Shown here: positions 26,222 through 36,028 of the stretch, one piece after another
Layout of the letters: every line of letters begins with the position of its first letter
Numbering within the stretch: the first letter of the stretch is position 1
Source: Oceanobacillus sp. CFH 90083
Lineage (GTDB): Bacteria; Bacillota; Bacilli; Bacillales; Amphibacillaceae
Length of the DNA: 64,000 bases
Direction of reading: 5' to 3'
NCBI RefSeq assembly: GCF_009389585.1
Contig: NZ_VIYG01000007.1
Coordinates: forward strand, 208,202 to 272,201
Notes under the pieces: generated by a model
Database searches by the model: none
Seen by the model: only the letters and a program-made list of their open reading frames with translations
Told to the model about the DNA's origin: nothing
Program-made: the position numbers and the translations under genes

Positions 26222-27088
26222 TTATTTATTTAATTGCTCCAGCATTTCTTCAATGGCTTTCGCTACACCATCTTGATGGTTTGTCGCCGTTTCATATTGA
26301 CATAGATTCTTTATTTGATCCGAAGCATTGCCCATCGCTACTCCACGGCCAGCCATTTCCAGCATACTCACATCATTCCAGTTATCACCCATTGTCATCA
26401 CATCCTGCATAGACCAGCCGCTATCCTCAATATAATTTTGAATAGCCAGTCCCTTTTGAGCTTTCGGATGATTAAATTCCAGATTCATCTCTCCAGAGGA
26501 AGTAATCACTGCTCCAGTCTCATCGCGAAGCTTTCTTTTTGCTTCCTCCAGCTGCTTCTCTTCAAAAGCAAAGGTAAGAATTTTATAAATTTCTATATCC
26601 TTATCGCTAGATACTAACTGTAAATCTTCCACAAAAGAAACTTCTTCTAATTGAAATCGCTGCTCCACCATTTCACGAATTTCCTGCTCTGACATATTTG
26701 GATGGGATAAATGCAGCAAATCAATAAGCACATCTAAAAAATGCTCCCTGCTTTCTGAGAAGATACCTTTATCGGTAAACAATTCTACATACATCCCCAG
26801 CTTCGTGCATGTATCAGCAATTCGTGCAGCTACCTGCTTATCCATAGGGATACTATTGATTACTTTTCCATTTTCCTGATACGTAACTGCCCCATTTAAG
26901 CTGATTATCGGACAAGTAATTCCGACTGCTTGCAGTGGAATATTGGCAGCCGGATAAGACCTGCCTGTCGCTACAATAAACTCAATTCCTTGCTCCATTG
27001 CTTTTTTCACTGCTTGCGCATTCGCCTCACTGATTACACCATTTTCATTCAGTAAGGTTCCATCCATATCTGATGCAATTAATTTCAT
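26222..27088 (-). CDS. Cof-type HAD-superfamily phosphatase
   Basis: A 288-aa HAD-IIB hydrolase. Motif I is LIASDMDGTLLNENG (nucleophile Asp), motif II is FIVATGRSYPAA, and motif IV is MTMGDNWNDVSMLEMAG. The C2 cap lies between about residues 80 and 190. Family members dephosphorylate sugar phosphates, FMN or other small molecules; the substrate cannot be predicted. ATG 27088 follows AAGGCGG; the frame upstream of it is not supported. Confidence 0.87.
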   Translation of the reverse strand: MKLIASDMDGTLLNENGVISEANAQAVKKAMEQGIEFIVATGRSYPAANIPLQAVGITCPIISLNGAVTYQENGKVINSIPMDKQVAARIADTCTKLGMYVELFTDKGIFSESREHFLDVLIDLLHLSHPNMSEQEIREMVEQRFQLEEVSFVEDLQLVSSDKDIEIYKILTFAFEEKQLEEAKRKLRDETGAVITSSGEMNLEFNHPKAQKGLAIQNYIEDSGWSMQDVMTMGDNWNDVSMLEMAGRGVAMGNASDQIKNLCQYETATNHQDGVAKAIEEMLEQLNK

Positions 27089-27152
27089 TATACATAACCG
27101 CCTTTTCGACATTAGAAAAACTTAGATTCGTAGCATTTTAACGTAAAACAAA

Positions 27153-27181
27153 GGAACTCATCCGTTATTTTTATGAGTTCC
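27153..27181 (-). terminator. Probable terminator of argGH
   Basis: Perfect 9-bp stem GGAACTCAT / ATGAGTTCC located 24 nt after the argH stop codon, with TTGTTTT beyond it on the minus strand. Confidence 0.65.
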
Positions 27182-27204
27182 ATTCATTTTACTTTTCATA
27201 TTCA

Positions 27205-28596
27205 CTATACCTTATCTGCACCAGATGATTCCAATAATTGCTCTGCCTTTTCGATTTGATCTAATACACTCTGTTTTGCCGTACCGCCGGCAGCTGCTCT
27301 TGCATTAACTACTGTTTCCGGCTTCAGCGCTTCAAAAATATCCTCTTCAACAACATCCGAATATTGTTTGAATTCCGCCAGGCTCAAATCGAGCAGATAC
27401 TTACCTGCTTGAATACAGTTTAAAACAACCTGTCCGACAACAGCATGAGACTCACGGAAGGTCAGCCCTTTATTCACCAGATAATCTGCTAAATCTGTGG
27501 CATTAGAATAATCATTTGAAACTGCCTTGTACATGCTTTCTTTCTTTACTGCCATGGATTCAATCATTCCGGCGAAGAGCTGCAATGCACCTTTCAATGT
27601 CTCATGAGAATCAAACATACCTTCTTTATCCTCTTGCATATCTTTATTATATGCGAGCGGCAAGCCTTTTAACGTCGTCAGCATCCCAAGCAGATTGCCA
27701 TAGAGGCGTCCTGTTTTTCCGCGGACAAGCTCTGCTACATCCGGGTTTTTCTTTTGCGGCATCATACTGCTTCCTGTCGTATAGGAATCATCCAGCTCGA
27801 CAAAATTAAATTCGGCGCTTGACCACTGTACCAATTCTTCACAGAGACGTGATAAATGTGTACCAATTAAAGAGCCATTGGAGAGAAATTCCACTACAAA
27901 ATCACGATCACTGACTGCATCCAGACTGTTTTCGCAAATTCCATCAAAATCAAGCTGATCCGCTACAAAGCTGCGATCAATCGGGAATGTTGTCCCTGCC
28001 AATGCTCCGGCACCTAACGGCGATTTATTAACACGCTTCAAGCTATCCTCCAGGCGCTCTACATCACGCTGAAACATAAATACATATGCCATCATATGAT
28101 GCGCAAATAAGACCGGCTGCGCACGCTGCAGGTGCGTATATCCCGGCATAATCGTATCAATGTTTGTCTTAGCCTGACCGATAAGCGCCTGCTGAACAGA
28201 CTTTAACAGCACAATTAACTCTGAAATTGCCTCTCGTGCATACAGACGCATATCCAAAGCTACCTGATCATTTCTACTGCGTCCAGTATGAAGCTTACCT
28301 CCCACAGGACCAATCTCTTCAATCAGCAGTCTCTCCACATTCATATGAATGTCTTCATCTGCTTCAGACAGCACAGCTTCTCCTGCTTCAATCTTGCTCA
28401 GAACCTTTTTTAAGCCTTCTGTGATTTGCTCTGCATCAGCTGCTGGAATAATATCACATTTCTTCAGCATCGCTACATGAGCCAGACTTCCTTTAATATC
28501 ATATTTTGCTAACTTCTGGTCAAAACGAATCGACGAGGTATACTCGTCGACTAGTTCATTCGTTGGTTTTGTAAATCTTCCACCCCATAATTTCAC
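27205..28596 (-). CDS. argH: Argininosuccinate lyase
   Basis: A 463-aa enzyme that splits argininosuccinate to arginine and fumarate, the last step of arginine synthesis. Family signature [16 protein letters not shown] (fumarase/aspartase loop) and the catalytic-His region [17 protein letters not shown] are intact; the N terminus MKLWGGRF is characteristic. It overlaps the argG stop by four bases (ATGA), so the two are translationally coupled. Confidence 0.97.
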   Translation of the reverse strand: MKLWGGRFTKPTNELVDEYTSSIRFDQKLAKYDIKGSLAHVAMLKKCDIIPAADAEQITEGLKKVLSKIEAGEAVLSEADEDIHMNVERLLIEEIGPVGGKLHTGRSRNDQVALDMRLYAREAISELIVLLKSVQQALIGQAKTNIDTIMPGYTHLQRAQPVLFAHHMMAYVFMFQRDVERLEDSLKRVNKSPLGAGALAGTTFPIDRSFVADQLDFDGICENSLDAVSDRDFVVEFLSNGSLIGTHLSRLCEELVQWSSAEFNFVELDDSYTTGSSMMPQKKNPDVAELVRGKTGRLYGNLLGMLTTLKGLPLAYNKDMQEDKEGMFDSHETLKGALQLFAGMIESMAVKKESMYKAVSNDYSNATDLADYLVNKGLTFRESHAVVGQVVLNCIQAGKYLLDLSLAEFKQYSDVVEEDIFEALKPETVVNARAAAGGTAKQSVLDQIEKAEQLLESSGADKV

Positions 28597-29846
28597 GGTT
28601 TAACAGCTTCCTTTACTTCAAGTTTTACTTTCTCAATCGAGTTATTTTCTTGAGGTCCATTTACAGATGCGTGTACCTGTGTCGGCAGTCCCCATAGCTT
28701 AACAAATCCTAATGCTGCATCATGATCAAACGCATCAGCTTTATTGTAAGTTGCTAAGTCAAAGTCATATAAAGAGTTTTCTGACTCTCTGCCGACAACC
28801 TGTGCATGACCTTTATACAGCTTTACTTTTACTGTACCAGAAACATGCTCCTGTGTCTTGTCAATAAAGGCTTTTAATGCTTCTGTCAATGGAGAATACC
28901 ATAAGCCGTAATAAACAGCCTGCGACAGCTTTTGTTCAACAATCGGCTTAAATTCCGCTACTTCACGAGGCAATGTCAATGCTTCCAGCTCCTGATGTGC
29001 ATTGATTAATGTCATCGCAGCTGGTGCCTCATAAATTTCTCTTGATTTAATTCCTACTAAACGGTTTTCCACATGGTCAATTCTTCCAACACCATGTTTT
29101 CCGGCAATCTCATTCAATGTAAGAATTAGTTCATCTAAATCTAATTTCTTTCCATCTAATGAAACAGGCTTCCCTTGTTCAAATGTAATTTGTACCGTTT
29201 GCGGTTCATCTGGTGCATCCACTGGATCCTGTGTTAAATCATATGCATCCTTTGGTGCTTCTTCCCATGGATCCTCTAAAATACCACATTCATTACTTCT
29301 TCCCCACAGGTTTTGGTCAATACTATATGGGCTGTCCTTTTTAATCGGAACCGGAATACCATGTTCTTTCGCATATTCAATTTCTTCTTCCCTTGACATT
29401 GCCCACTCACGAACCGGTGCAACAATTTTTAACTCAGGGTTTAATGCAGTAAAGGCAACATCAAAACGAACCTGATCATTACCTTTTCCAGTACAGCCAT
29501 GTGCTACAGCGACTGCTCCTTCTTCTGCTGCAATATCCACCAGTATTTTTGCGATCAACGGACGGGATAATGCGGAGATTAAAGGATATTTTCCTTCATA
29601 AAGCAGATTGGCCTGCAATGCCGGCAGTACATATTCCTCCGAATAAAGTTTTTTCGCATCAATCACATATGATTTAATAGCACCAACGTCCAGCGCTTTT
29701 TGCTTCACGAACTCTAAATCTTTTCCTTCTCCTACATCTAATGCTACTGCAATGACATCATAATTATATTTATCCTGTAGCCACTTCACCGCCACAGATG
29801 TATCTAATCCTCCAGAATAAGCTAAAACGATCTTGTCTTTTGCCAC
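28593..29846 (-). CDS. argG: Argininosuccinate synthase
   Basis: A 417-aa ATP-pyrophosphatase-type ligase that joins citrulline and aspartate with ATP. The PP-loop [16 protein letters not shown] is at the N terminus, and [15 protein letters not shown] (about 114-128) and [20 protein letters not shown] are present. It is the first gene of argGH. Two overlapping ARG-box-like sequences lie 43-70 bp upstream, suggesting repression by ArgR/AhrC with arginine. Confidence 0.97.
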   Translation of the reverse strand: MAKDKIVLAYSGGLDTSVAVKWLQDKYNYDVIAVALDVGEGKDLEFVKQKALDVGAIKSYVIDAKKLYSEEYVLPALQANLLYEGKYPLISALSRPLIAKILVDIAAEEGAVAVAHGCTGKGNDQVRFDVAFTALNPELKIVAPVREWAMSREEEIEYAKEHGIPVPIKKDSPYSIDQNLWGRSNECGILEDPWEEAPKDAYDLTQDPVDAPDEPQTVQITFEQGKPVSLDGKKLDLDELILTLNEIAGKHGVGRIDHVENRLVGIKSREIYEAPAAMTLINAHQELEALTLPREVAEFKPIVEQKLSQAVYYGLWYSPLTEALKAFIDKTQEHVSGTVKVKLYKGHAQVVGRESENSLYDFDLATYNKADAFDHDAALGFVKLWGLPTQVHASVNGPQENNSIEKVKLEVKEAVKP

Positions 29847-29888
29847 TTAAAAAATCCCCTCTCGATAAATGTGCTATTATCGAATTAT

Positions 29889-29916
29889 TATGCATCATTA
29901 TGTATAATAATGCAAT
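29889..29916. promoter_or_regulatory. Two overlapping ARG boxes upstream of argG
   Basis: TATGCATCATTATGTATA (29889-29906) and TATGTATAATAATGCAAT (29899-29916) each differ at one position from the 18-bp ARG consensus TNTGNATNWWNATNCANA. The position just before argG suits an ArgR/AhrC operator. Confidence 0.7.
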
Positions 29917-30116
29917 AGGTAATTTGAATTTTTTTTATTTTTTTGCGGAATTCTACTCCTGTCCAGCCAATACACGTAGTTTCAGGCTTTTTTATTTATT
30001 TTACAGAAAGATAGATGAGCGTTTGTTCAGAAAAATATTCTGTTACGGGCAATTAATTTATGTATATTTTTCTGAATAGGCTAGGTTTGCGTTACAAATT
30101 GATAGTTCTTAAAAAA

Positions 30117-30680
30117 TCAGAAGTTAATTCCAGTTAATCTTTTCCCCATGATTACTTGCAGGTTATCCTGTGAAATAACTGGAGCATCCTTTTTAATACA
30201 TTCCCAGCCTTTCTTTGAATACAGATTCATCGCAGGCTTATTCTTCATACCAGTTGTTAATACAGCAGTTTTGCAATTTGTTTTCACCAATAACGCATCG
30301 TGCAGTTTACTTGCAACACCGAGGCGTTTATAGGAATCATTTACTGCCAGCTCAACAAATTCAAAGCAGTCAGATAGCCAGCTATCTATTTTATTTTCTG
30401 AGAGCTGACCGGCAATTTTTTCTCTATAAAACTGTTTTGACAAGCTTGTATAGCCATATGCAAAACCGATTATGCTCCCTTGTTCATCTTTGGATTTCAA
30501 TCCGATAAAGCCTTCATAAGCGGCATGCTTTCTAATATTTTTCATAGCATATTTCTTATCCGCAAGGGAATATTCCTCTGTTAAAAAAGTCATACAATAT
30601 AGTTCTGCGATTTTTTCCATATCTGGATCATCACTGTAAAAATAACCAATTTTTATATTTTCTTTCTGGTTGAGCATCAT
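30117..30680 (-). CDS. GNAT-family acetyltransferase
   Basis: A protein of about 187 aa with a GNAT fold: FVELAVNDSYKRLGVASKLHDALL contains the V-x(5)-R-x-x-G-x-A acetyl-CoA loop (about 110-130), followed by MNLYSKKGWECI as motif B. Substrate unknown. The start lies at one of two adjacent ATG codons (30680 or 30677) next to GAAAGGA. The open frame from 30704 starts with a TTG that has no site. Confidence 0.75.
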   Translation of the reverse strand: MMLNQKENIKIGYFYSDDPDMEKIAELYCMTFLTEEYSLADKKYAMKNIRKHAAYEGFIGLKSKDEQGSIIGFAYGYTSLSKQFYREKIAGQLSENKIDSWLSDCFEFVELAVNDSYKRLGVASKLHDALLVKTNCKTAVLTTGMKNKPAMNLYSKKGWECIKKDAPVISQDNLQVIMGKRLTGINF

Positions 30681-30778
30681 TCCTTTCTTTTTTCTCGCTA
30701 TCAAAAATATACTTTTTTCAGCTCCATATTATTAAAATGGAAAAAAGACGCCCCTAAACAGAGCGCCTGCATAAGCAT

Positions 30779-30892
30779 TTAGATTTTCCCGACAGCGTTA
30801 CTTTCCGAATCTTCTCCGGCGATTAAATCAAAGCCTTTTTGATACGTATTTTTTGCTTCCAGCTCTTTTTTCTGTTCTTCTTTTCGTACCAT
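30779..30892 (-). CDS. Small 37-aa protein of unknown function
   Basis: A short frame of 37 residues, lysine- and glutamate-rich at the start (MVRKEEQKKELEAKNTY) and ending ESNAVGKI. ATG 30892 lies 22 nt after the acetyltransferase stop and is preceded by AGGTGA at five bases. It is followed within about 30 nt by a hairpin with a T6 tail (about 30742-30775). Placement, ribosome site and terminator all support a translated second gene; I know no function. Confidence 0.5.
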   Translation of the reverse strand: MVRKEEQKKELEAKNTYQKGFDLIAGEDSESNAVGKI

Positions 30893-30914
30893 TGCCGTCA
30901 CCTCATGTTGCACA

Positions 30915-31328
30915 TTAAGTATTAAGCTTTGCAAAGGCGACCGCGTCCCCCTGATCACATGACTGGAAACCATTCTTTTCATAATAACGTCTTGTATTAG
31001 GGGCTTCCTCTGTTAATAACACGGTCTGACGCACATTTGCATATCTTTTCAGCACACCCCGCATTAAATTCGATCCAATTCCTTGATTTTGGTATGCTTT
31101 TTTCACAAGAATATCTTGAATATAAAGAATAGATAGCCCATCTCCTACTGCTCGCAGCAAGCCAATTAATTCCTCTTCATGCCAGGCAGTTGAAACATAG
31201 AGTGAATTCGCTACGGATTGCTGCAGCTTATCGGGATCCTTTGTATAAGCAGACCAGCCGACATCTGCATAGAGTGCTTTTAGAGACTGTTTATCTAATT
31301 GTTTAATTTCCAAATAATGAACCTTCAT
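30915..31328 (-). CDS. GNAT-family acetyltransferase
   Basis: A compact 137-aa GNAT protein. Motif A is ILVKKAYQNQGIGSNLMRGVL (Q-x-x-G-I-G) and the C-terminal motif is TRRYYEKNGFQSCDQGDAVAF. It is of the single-domain type common in Bacilli as YfjB/YhdJ-like proteins of unknown substrate. It forms a two-gene unit with the small downstream ORF. Confidence 0.82.
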   Translation of the reverse strand: MKVHYLEIKQLDKQSLKALYADVGWSAYTKDPDKLQQSVANSLYVSTAWHEEELIGLLRAVGDGLSILYIQDILVKKAYQNQGIGSNLMRGVLKRYANVRQTVLLTEEAPNTRRYYEKNGFQSCDQGDAVAFAKLNT

Positions 31329-31423
31329 TCCTTGTCACCCTCCCCACTTTTCTTATCCTTTCTTTCAGTATATAAGAAGTTGTATGAAACGGAAAAGAAT
31401 CCGCTTACATTTATAAAACAAAA

Positions 31424-31449
31424 AAGAATGACCCATAAAAGCCATTCTT
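31424..31449 (-). terminator. Terminator of the pst operon
   Basis: Stem AAGAATG / CATTCTT, followed on the minus strand by TTTTGTTTTAT, 23 nt after the pstB stop. The A-rich opposite side could also end transcription from the plus strand. Confidence 0.75.
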
Positions 31450-31471
31450 AAGCAGTCTTTATTCTATTCAC

Positions 31472-32305
31472 TTATCCAAAACGTCCGGAAATGTAATCTC
31501 CAGTACGCTCATCTGTCGGGTTATTAAAAATATGGTCGGTATTATCATATTCAATAATTTCCCCGTTTAAGAAGAATGCTGTCTTATCCGAAATACGCGC
31601 TGCCTGCTGCATATTATGCGTTACGATAACAATAGCATAATCCTTCTTCAATTCCTGTACAAGCTCCTCAATGCGTAAGGTTGATTTTGGATCTAATGCT
31701 GATGTCGGCTCATCCATTAAAATAACATTCGGCTCAACTGCTAAACAGCGGGCAATACATAAACGCTGCTGCTGTCCACCGGATAACCCGTAGGCATTAT
31801 CATTAAGACGATCCTTTAACTCATCCCAGATAAATGCACCGCGTAAGCTTTTTTCAACAATCTCATCAAGAATTTTTTTATTTTTAATGCCATGGATTTT
31901 AGGGCCATAAGCAATATTTTCATAAATGGATTTCGGAAATGGATTTGCTTTTTGAAAAACCATACCTACCTGCGTTCGCAAATCTTCTACACGAAATGAT
32001 TTATCTAAAATATTTTTCCCTTTATATGTGATCTGACCGGATGTTTTTACAATCGGCACCAATTCAACCATGCGGTTCAACGTCTTCAAATACGTCGACT
32101 TTCCACATCCGGATGGTCCAATAATTGCGGTCACTTCTTTTTCCTTAATTTCCATATTAATATTTTTTAAAGCATGTGTTTCTCCATACCATAAGTTTAA
32201 ACCTTTTGTATCGTAAACCACTTCTTTTTCTGCTTCCGGTTCGTTGTTTTCATTTGGATTTCTTACAAGCTTTAGATTTATTTTTTTCTCCATTACCGTA
32301 CTCAT
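31472..32305 (-). CDS. pstB: Phosphate ABC transporter ATP-binding protein
   Basis: A 277-aa ABC ATPase. Walker [18 protein letters not shown], signature [16 protein letters not shown] and Walker [14 protein letters not shown] are intact; the TLNRM sequence after Walker A is typical for PstB. It powers high-affinity phosphate import with PstA and PstC. Last gene of pstSCAB; no phoU follows. Confidence 0.96.
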   Translation of the reverse strand: MSTVMEKKINLKLVRNPNENNEPEAEKEVVYDTKGLNLWYGETHALKNINMEIKEKEVTAIIGPSGCGKSTYLKTLNRMVELVPIVKTSGQITYKGKNILDKSFRVEDLRTQVGMVFQKANPFPKSIYENIAYGPKIHGIKNKKILDEIVEKSLRGAFIWDELKDRLNDNAYGLSGGQQQRLCIARCLAVEPNVILMDEPTSALDPKSTLRIEELVQELKKDYAIVIVTHNMQQAARISDKTAFFLNGEIIEYDNTDHIFNNPTDERTGDYISGRFG

Positions 32306-32358
32306 AAAATAGTCTCCTCTCTTTTTTAACCAATCAGATTCCGTATCATCCTCTTTGT

Positions 32359-33249
32359 TTAGTAACGCTGCTGAAATTTATTTCGAATCAGGATAGCAAT
32401 CGAGTTTAGCAAGAACAGTAAAATCAATAGCACAATGATCGTTGCTGCTGCTAAATTTGCATATTCTGCTACAAGAGATGAATCAATCGTCCAGTAATAA
32501 ATTTGCATCGGTAATGCTGTAAATGTATCAAAAATACCCGATGGAAACGGAATTAATAAAGCTGGTATACCAAGAACGGTTAATGGAGCTGTTTCCCCAA
32601 TCGCACGCGATAAAGCTAAAATCGCTCCTGTTAAAATTCCGGGTAAAGCTGCTGGAAGAATGATGCGGCGTACTGTCTGCCACTTTGTTGCTCCCATGCC
32701 ATAGGATGCCTCACTAAGCTGTCCCGGCACAGCGCGTAATGCTTCTTGTGCTGCCACAATAACAATTGGCAGGACAAGTAAAGATAGTGTTAATCCACCT
32801 GCCAGGATAACATTGCCAAACTCTAAAGCACGGACAAATAATGTCAAGCCTAATAATCCATATACAATCGATGGAACACCCGCTAGGTTTGAAATATTTG
32901 TAGCAATAAAGGATTGAAGCTTGCCTTTCTTTGCATAAAGCTCCAGATAAATTGCTGTGCCTACACCAATGATCATGGTTACGGGAATAACAACCACCAT
33001 CAGCCATGCTGTTCCTAAAATAGCTCCCATAATCCCTGCTCTGCTTGCATCAGTGGATAAATGATTCATCAAAAAATCAATATTGATGTATTCCATTCCC
33101 TGTGTAAAAATACGAACGAGTAATATTGCCAGTACCACCAGGCCAAATAATGTGGAGGCGAAGAAAAGCCCCTTCCAGCCTGTATTTTTTCTCACGCGTG
33201 ATGACATACGCTTTTCAACAAGCTGTGCATCCATATATTTCGTTGTCAT
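32359..33249 (-). CDS. pstA: Phosphate ABC transporter permease PstA
   Basis: A 296-aa permease with six membrane helices and the coupling motif [37 protein letters not shown] (about 168-204). It pairs with PstC in the membrane. It begins 1 nt after the pstC stop. Confidence 0.95.
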   Translation of the reverse strand: MTTKYMDAQLVEKRMSSRVRKNTGWKGLFFASTLFGLVVLAILLVRIFTQGMEYINIDFLMNHLSTDASRAGIMGAILGTAWLMVVVIPVTMIIGVGTAIYLELYAKKGKLQSFIATNISNLAGVPSIVYGLLGLTLFVRALEFGNVILAGGLTLSLLVLPIVIVAAQEALRAVPGQLSEASYGMGATKWQTVRRIILPAALPGILTGAILALSRAIGETAPLTVLGIPALLIPFPSGIFDTFTALPMQIYYWTIDSSLVAEYANLAAATIIVLLILLFLLNSIAILIRNKFQQRY

Positions 33250-33250
33250 C

Positions 33251-34195
33251 TTAGTATTCCTCCCTAAACTTACGTGAAATATACTTTGCCAATAAATTCA
33301 TGATTAGCGTGAAAACAAATAGTGTGAAAGCAACGGCATAAAGACTGTAATAAATCGTTGTTCCTGCTGCCGCTTCCCCGCCGGCTACCTCTACAATATA
33401 AGCAGTCATTGTCTGCATAGACTGTGTAATATCAAAGGTGAAATTCTTAGAGCTTCCGCTTGCAATAGCTACAATCATCGTTTCTCCTATTGCCCGGGAA
33501 ATACCAAGCACAAAGGAGGCGATAATTCCTGACAACGCTGCTGGAATAACGACCTTAAAGGTTGTCTCAAGCTTCGTCGATCCAAGTGCTAAGGCTCCTT
33601 CTCTGATAGAATTCGGAACAGAGGACATCGCATCCTCTGACAGCGAAGCAATCATTGGAATAATCATCACACCCATGATGATTCCCGGACTAAGAATATT
33701 TGTCGCTTCAATAGAAGGAAAGATCATTCTTAGTAAAGGTGTTACAAATGTAAATGCAAAAAAACCATAAACAATCGTTGGCACGCCGGCTAAAATTTCC
33801 AACAATGGCTTTAACACTCTTCGTACATTATCAGGAGCATACTCACTTAAATAAATTGCCGACATCATCCCGATCGGTCCAGCTACCAGCATGGCAATAA
33901 CGGTCGAGATAATGGTTCCATTCAGCAAAGGAAGTACACCAAATTCCGGATTTTGACTTAACGGCTTTAATATCGTTCCTGTAAAAAAATCAAGAATAGG
34001 CACATTCCGGAAAAACGCAACCGATTCAGCAAATAAAGTATAAACAATCCCAATTGTTGTAAGAACCGATATCGAAGCAATAATTAATAACAGGCTTGGT
34101 ATCAACCGTTCCAATTGATTAAAGAATTTACGCTTCTTTTTTTGTTGTTCAATCATTTCACTAACCGACATACGGTTCTTATTACTTGTAGCCAT
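33251..34195 (-). CDS. pstC: Phosphate ABC transporter permease PstC
   Basis: A 314-aa permease with six helices and the coupling loop DAMSSVPNSIREGALALGSTKLETTFKVVIPAALSGI (about 190-226). ATG 34195 (MATSNKNRM) follows GGAAGGTGG; the open frame upstream of it lacks a site. A stem-loop between pstS and pstC may lower pstCAB expression relative to pstS. Confidence 0.95.
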   Translation of the reverse strand: MATSNKNRMSVSEMIEQQKKKRKFFNQLERLIPSLLLIIASISVLTTIGIVYTLFAESVAFFRNVPILDFFTGTILKPLSQNPEFGVLPLLNGTIISTVIAMLVAGPIGMMSAIYLSEYAPDNVRRVLKPLLEILAGVPTIVYGFFAFTFVTPLLRMIFPSIEATNILSPGIIMGVMIIPMIASLSEDAMSSVPNSIREGALALGSTKLETTFKVVIPAALSGIIASFVLGISRAIGETMIVAIASGSSKNFTFDITQSMQTMTAYIVEVAGGEAAAGTTIYYSLYAVAFTLFVFTLIMNLLAKYISRKFREEY

Positions 34196-34234
34196 GATAC
34201 GACAGCCACCTTCCATTTCTTTAAATAAGAGGAA

Positions 34235-34264
34235 GATGAGGGCTTTAATCACAAACCCCTCATC
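34235..34264 (-). terminator. Stem-loop between pstS and pstC (partial terminator or mRNA stabiliser)
   Basis: Stem GATGAGGGG / CCCTCATC-type, eight to nine pairs with a 12-nt loop, starting about 12 nt past the pstS stop, followed by TTCCTCTT on the minus strand. Such elements often keep binding-protein mRNA more abundant than that of the permeases. Confidence 0.6.
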
Positions 34265-34275
34265 TATCTCCTTTT

Positions 34276-35238
34276 TTATTCAATTCCTTCTAAAGCTTCC
34301 AGCTGAGACGCTGCTTCCTCATCAGGAATCGGTGCAAATCCAGTCTCACCAGCAAAATTATTTGTGTTTTCTAAAACATATTTTGCATAATCAAGCACTT
34401 CCGGTTTCTCCTGGGCATGATTTACATTCAAGTAAGTGAACACCGGGCGCGTATAATCTGCATAAGGTCCATCTTCTGCAATGGTATCCAGAGAAGGTTC
34501 AACTGCTCCCTCTCCAAAATCAATAGATACTGCATTAATCGTATCCTGATTGCTTTGGTAGTAACCAAACCCGAAGAATCCAATCGCATTCTCATCTTCA
34601 GAAATCAGTGTTACTAATGTTGAATAATCCTGTTGAAGGTCAATCCCTTCTGCCAGGTCTTGCTCTTCTAAAATTTCTTCGTAAAAGAATTCATATGTCC
34701 CATGATTTTCATTTGGACCATACGTCTTAATATCTTCGCTTGGCCAGGAATCGTCAATATCTGACCACTGTTTATATTCACCAAGGAAGATCCCCTGCAC
34801 CTGCTCTGGTGTTAACTCTGTCGCCCAGTCATTACCTGGATGCGTTACAATAGTTAAACCATCCAGAGCAACCTTTAGCTCCTGAACTTCAATACCTAAT
34901 TCATCCGCTTTTGCTTGTTCTTCCTCTTTTATTTCTCTTGATGCATCATTAAAGTCTGTCCCATTTTCGATCAGGAATTTTTCAAAGCCTGCGCTTGTCC
35001 CGGCACGACTTACTTCCACGGAAACACCTTGCTGCTCATTTATCATATACTCTTCAGCTAAACGCGCCATTAACGGGTATACAGTACCTGAACCGTCAAT
35101 TGCAACACTGCCAGATAACTCTTCACTTCCACCAGATTCAGAATCCCCTGCACTATCTGCATCATCTGAACCGCCGCATGCTGCTAAGAAAATTAAAGTA
35201 GAAACAAAAAAGAATAAAGTAAAACGTTTAAAGCTCAT
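34276..35238 (-). CDS. pstS: Phosphate ABC transporter substrate-binding lipoprotein
   Basis: A 320-aa phosphate-binding protein with a lipoprotein signal (FFFVSTLIFLAACGGSDD; lipobox LAAC). The mature protein carries the phosphate-site motifs IDGSGTVYPL, SRAGTSAGFEKF and NDASREIKEEE. The acidic composition suits a halotolerant cell surface. ATG 35238 follows AAGGGGGA; a TTG one codon upstream is also possible. First gene of pstSCAB, behind a Pho-box-like repeat. Confidence 0.95.
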   Translation of the reverse strand: MSFKRFTLFFFVSTLIFLAACGGSDDADSAGDSESGGSEELSGSVAIDGSGTVYPLMARLAEEYMINEQQGVSVEVSRAGTSAGFEKFLIENGTDFNDASREIKEEEQAKADELGIEVQELKVALDGLTIVTHPGNDWATELTPEQVQGIFLGEYKQWSDIDDSWPSEDIKTYGPNENHGTYEFFYEEILEEQDLAEGIDLQQDYSTLVTLISEDENAIGFFGFGYYQSNQDTINAVSIDFGEGAVEPSLDTIAEDGPYADYTRPVFTYLNVNHAQEKPEVLDYAKYVLENTNNFAGETGFAPIPDEEAASQLEALEGIE

Positions 35239-35339
35239 CAAAGGATCCCCCTTAAAATTATCTGCATTAATTAGTATGATTTACTGGACATTTCTTCTCT
35301 GTCCTTACTTTGAAGTATAGAGAAGAATTATTAATATAG

Positions 35340-35367
35340 TTTGTTGTTAATGTAAAGAGTATGTAAA
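35340..35367 (-). promoter_or_regulatory. PhoP-box-like direct repeats upstream of pstS
   Basis: On the minus strand TTTACA, TTTACA and AACAAA occur at exact 11-bp intervals (plus-strand starts 35362, 35351, 35340). This fits the TT(A/T/C)ACA repeats with 5-bp spacers bound by PhoP in Bacillus. It lies about 100-130 bp upstream of pstS. Confidence 0.55.
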
Positions 35368-35659
35368 TTATTTTTAGGGGCTATTAGGGAATTAGAATAA
35401 CTTATTCGGTACTCATCCTTCATCATGGGGGACTTATTCCTTTTAATGCTTGTCCTATTTAATGAATGAAAGAGCTATTTACTTCTCTTAACTATCCTAT
35501 GCACAGATATTTCATTTATCATTCAAATCCACAAACCTCAGAAGTATCTTGATATATAATAGATAAAACAAACCAGCTATTTCGACTTTTATCATTTTTC
35601 TAAAAAGCGCTTGCTTTTTAGATTTACATTACTTATAATGACAATAATTCGCATTTTGT

Positions 35660-35964
35660 TATTTATGAAAAGGCATTGAAGAGGAAAAGTAAGGTTCATC
35701 TATTTTTTCACAGAGAACTTCGGCAGCTGAAAAGAAGTAAAAATAAGAATCTGAACAATGGCCTCTGAGCTTCGTACTGAAAGTATCTATAGATATGAGT
35801 AGGTTCCGACGAGATTTGGTACTCGTTATCCATACCACAGTATAAAAGCTTTATGCTTTCGTACTTGATGAGGCTGTATGTGTGAGCATATGGTAAAATA
35901 AGGTGGTACCACGTAAATTCCAACCACGTCCTTATCGTTATTTCGATATGGACGTGTTTTTTTT
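35660..35964 (+). promoter_or_regulatory. T-box riboswitch leader upstream of the SAM hydrolase gene
   Basis: Elements in order are AGTA (35688-35691), GTTCA pairing with TGAAC (35752-35756), AGAGA (35713-35717), apical GCAGCTGAAAAG, the T-box AAGGTGGTACCACG (35900-35913) and a terminator CACGTCC / GGACGTG with eight T (35925-35964). The 3' side of the specifier loop is AATGG, between TGAAC and CCTCT, so the codon is ATG or AAT. The antiterminator bulge UGGU pairs with a tRNA whose discriminator is A. tRNA-Met has A; tRNA-Asn has G. Methionine is therefore favoured. Uncharged tRNA would allow read-through into the next gene. Confidence 0.88.
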
Positions 35965-36028
35965 AGTTTCTAAAGAAGCAGCCACTCATCGCCAAAAAAG
36001 CAGACTAGCGTAAATTAGGAGGATTTAA

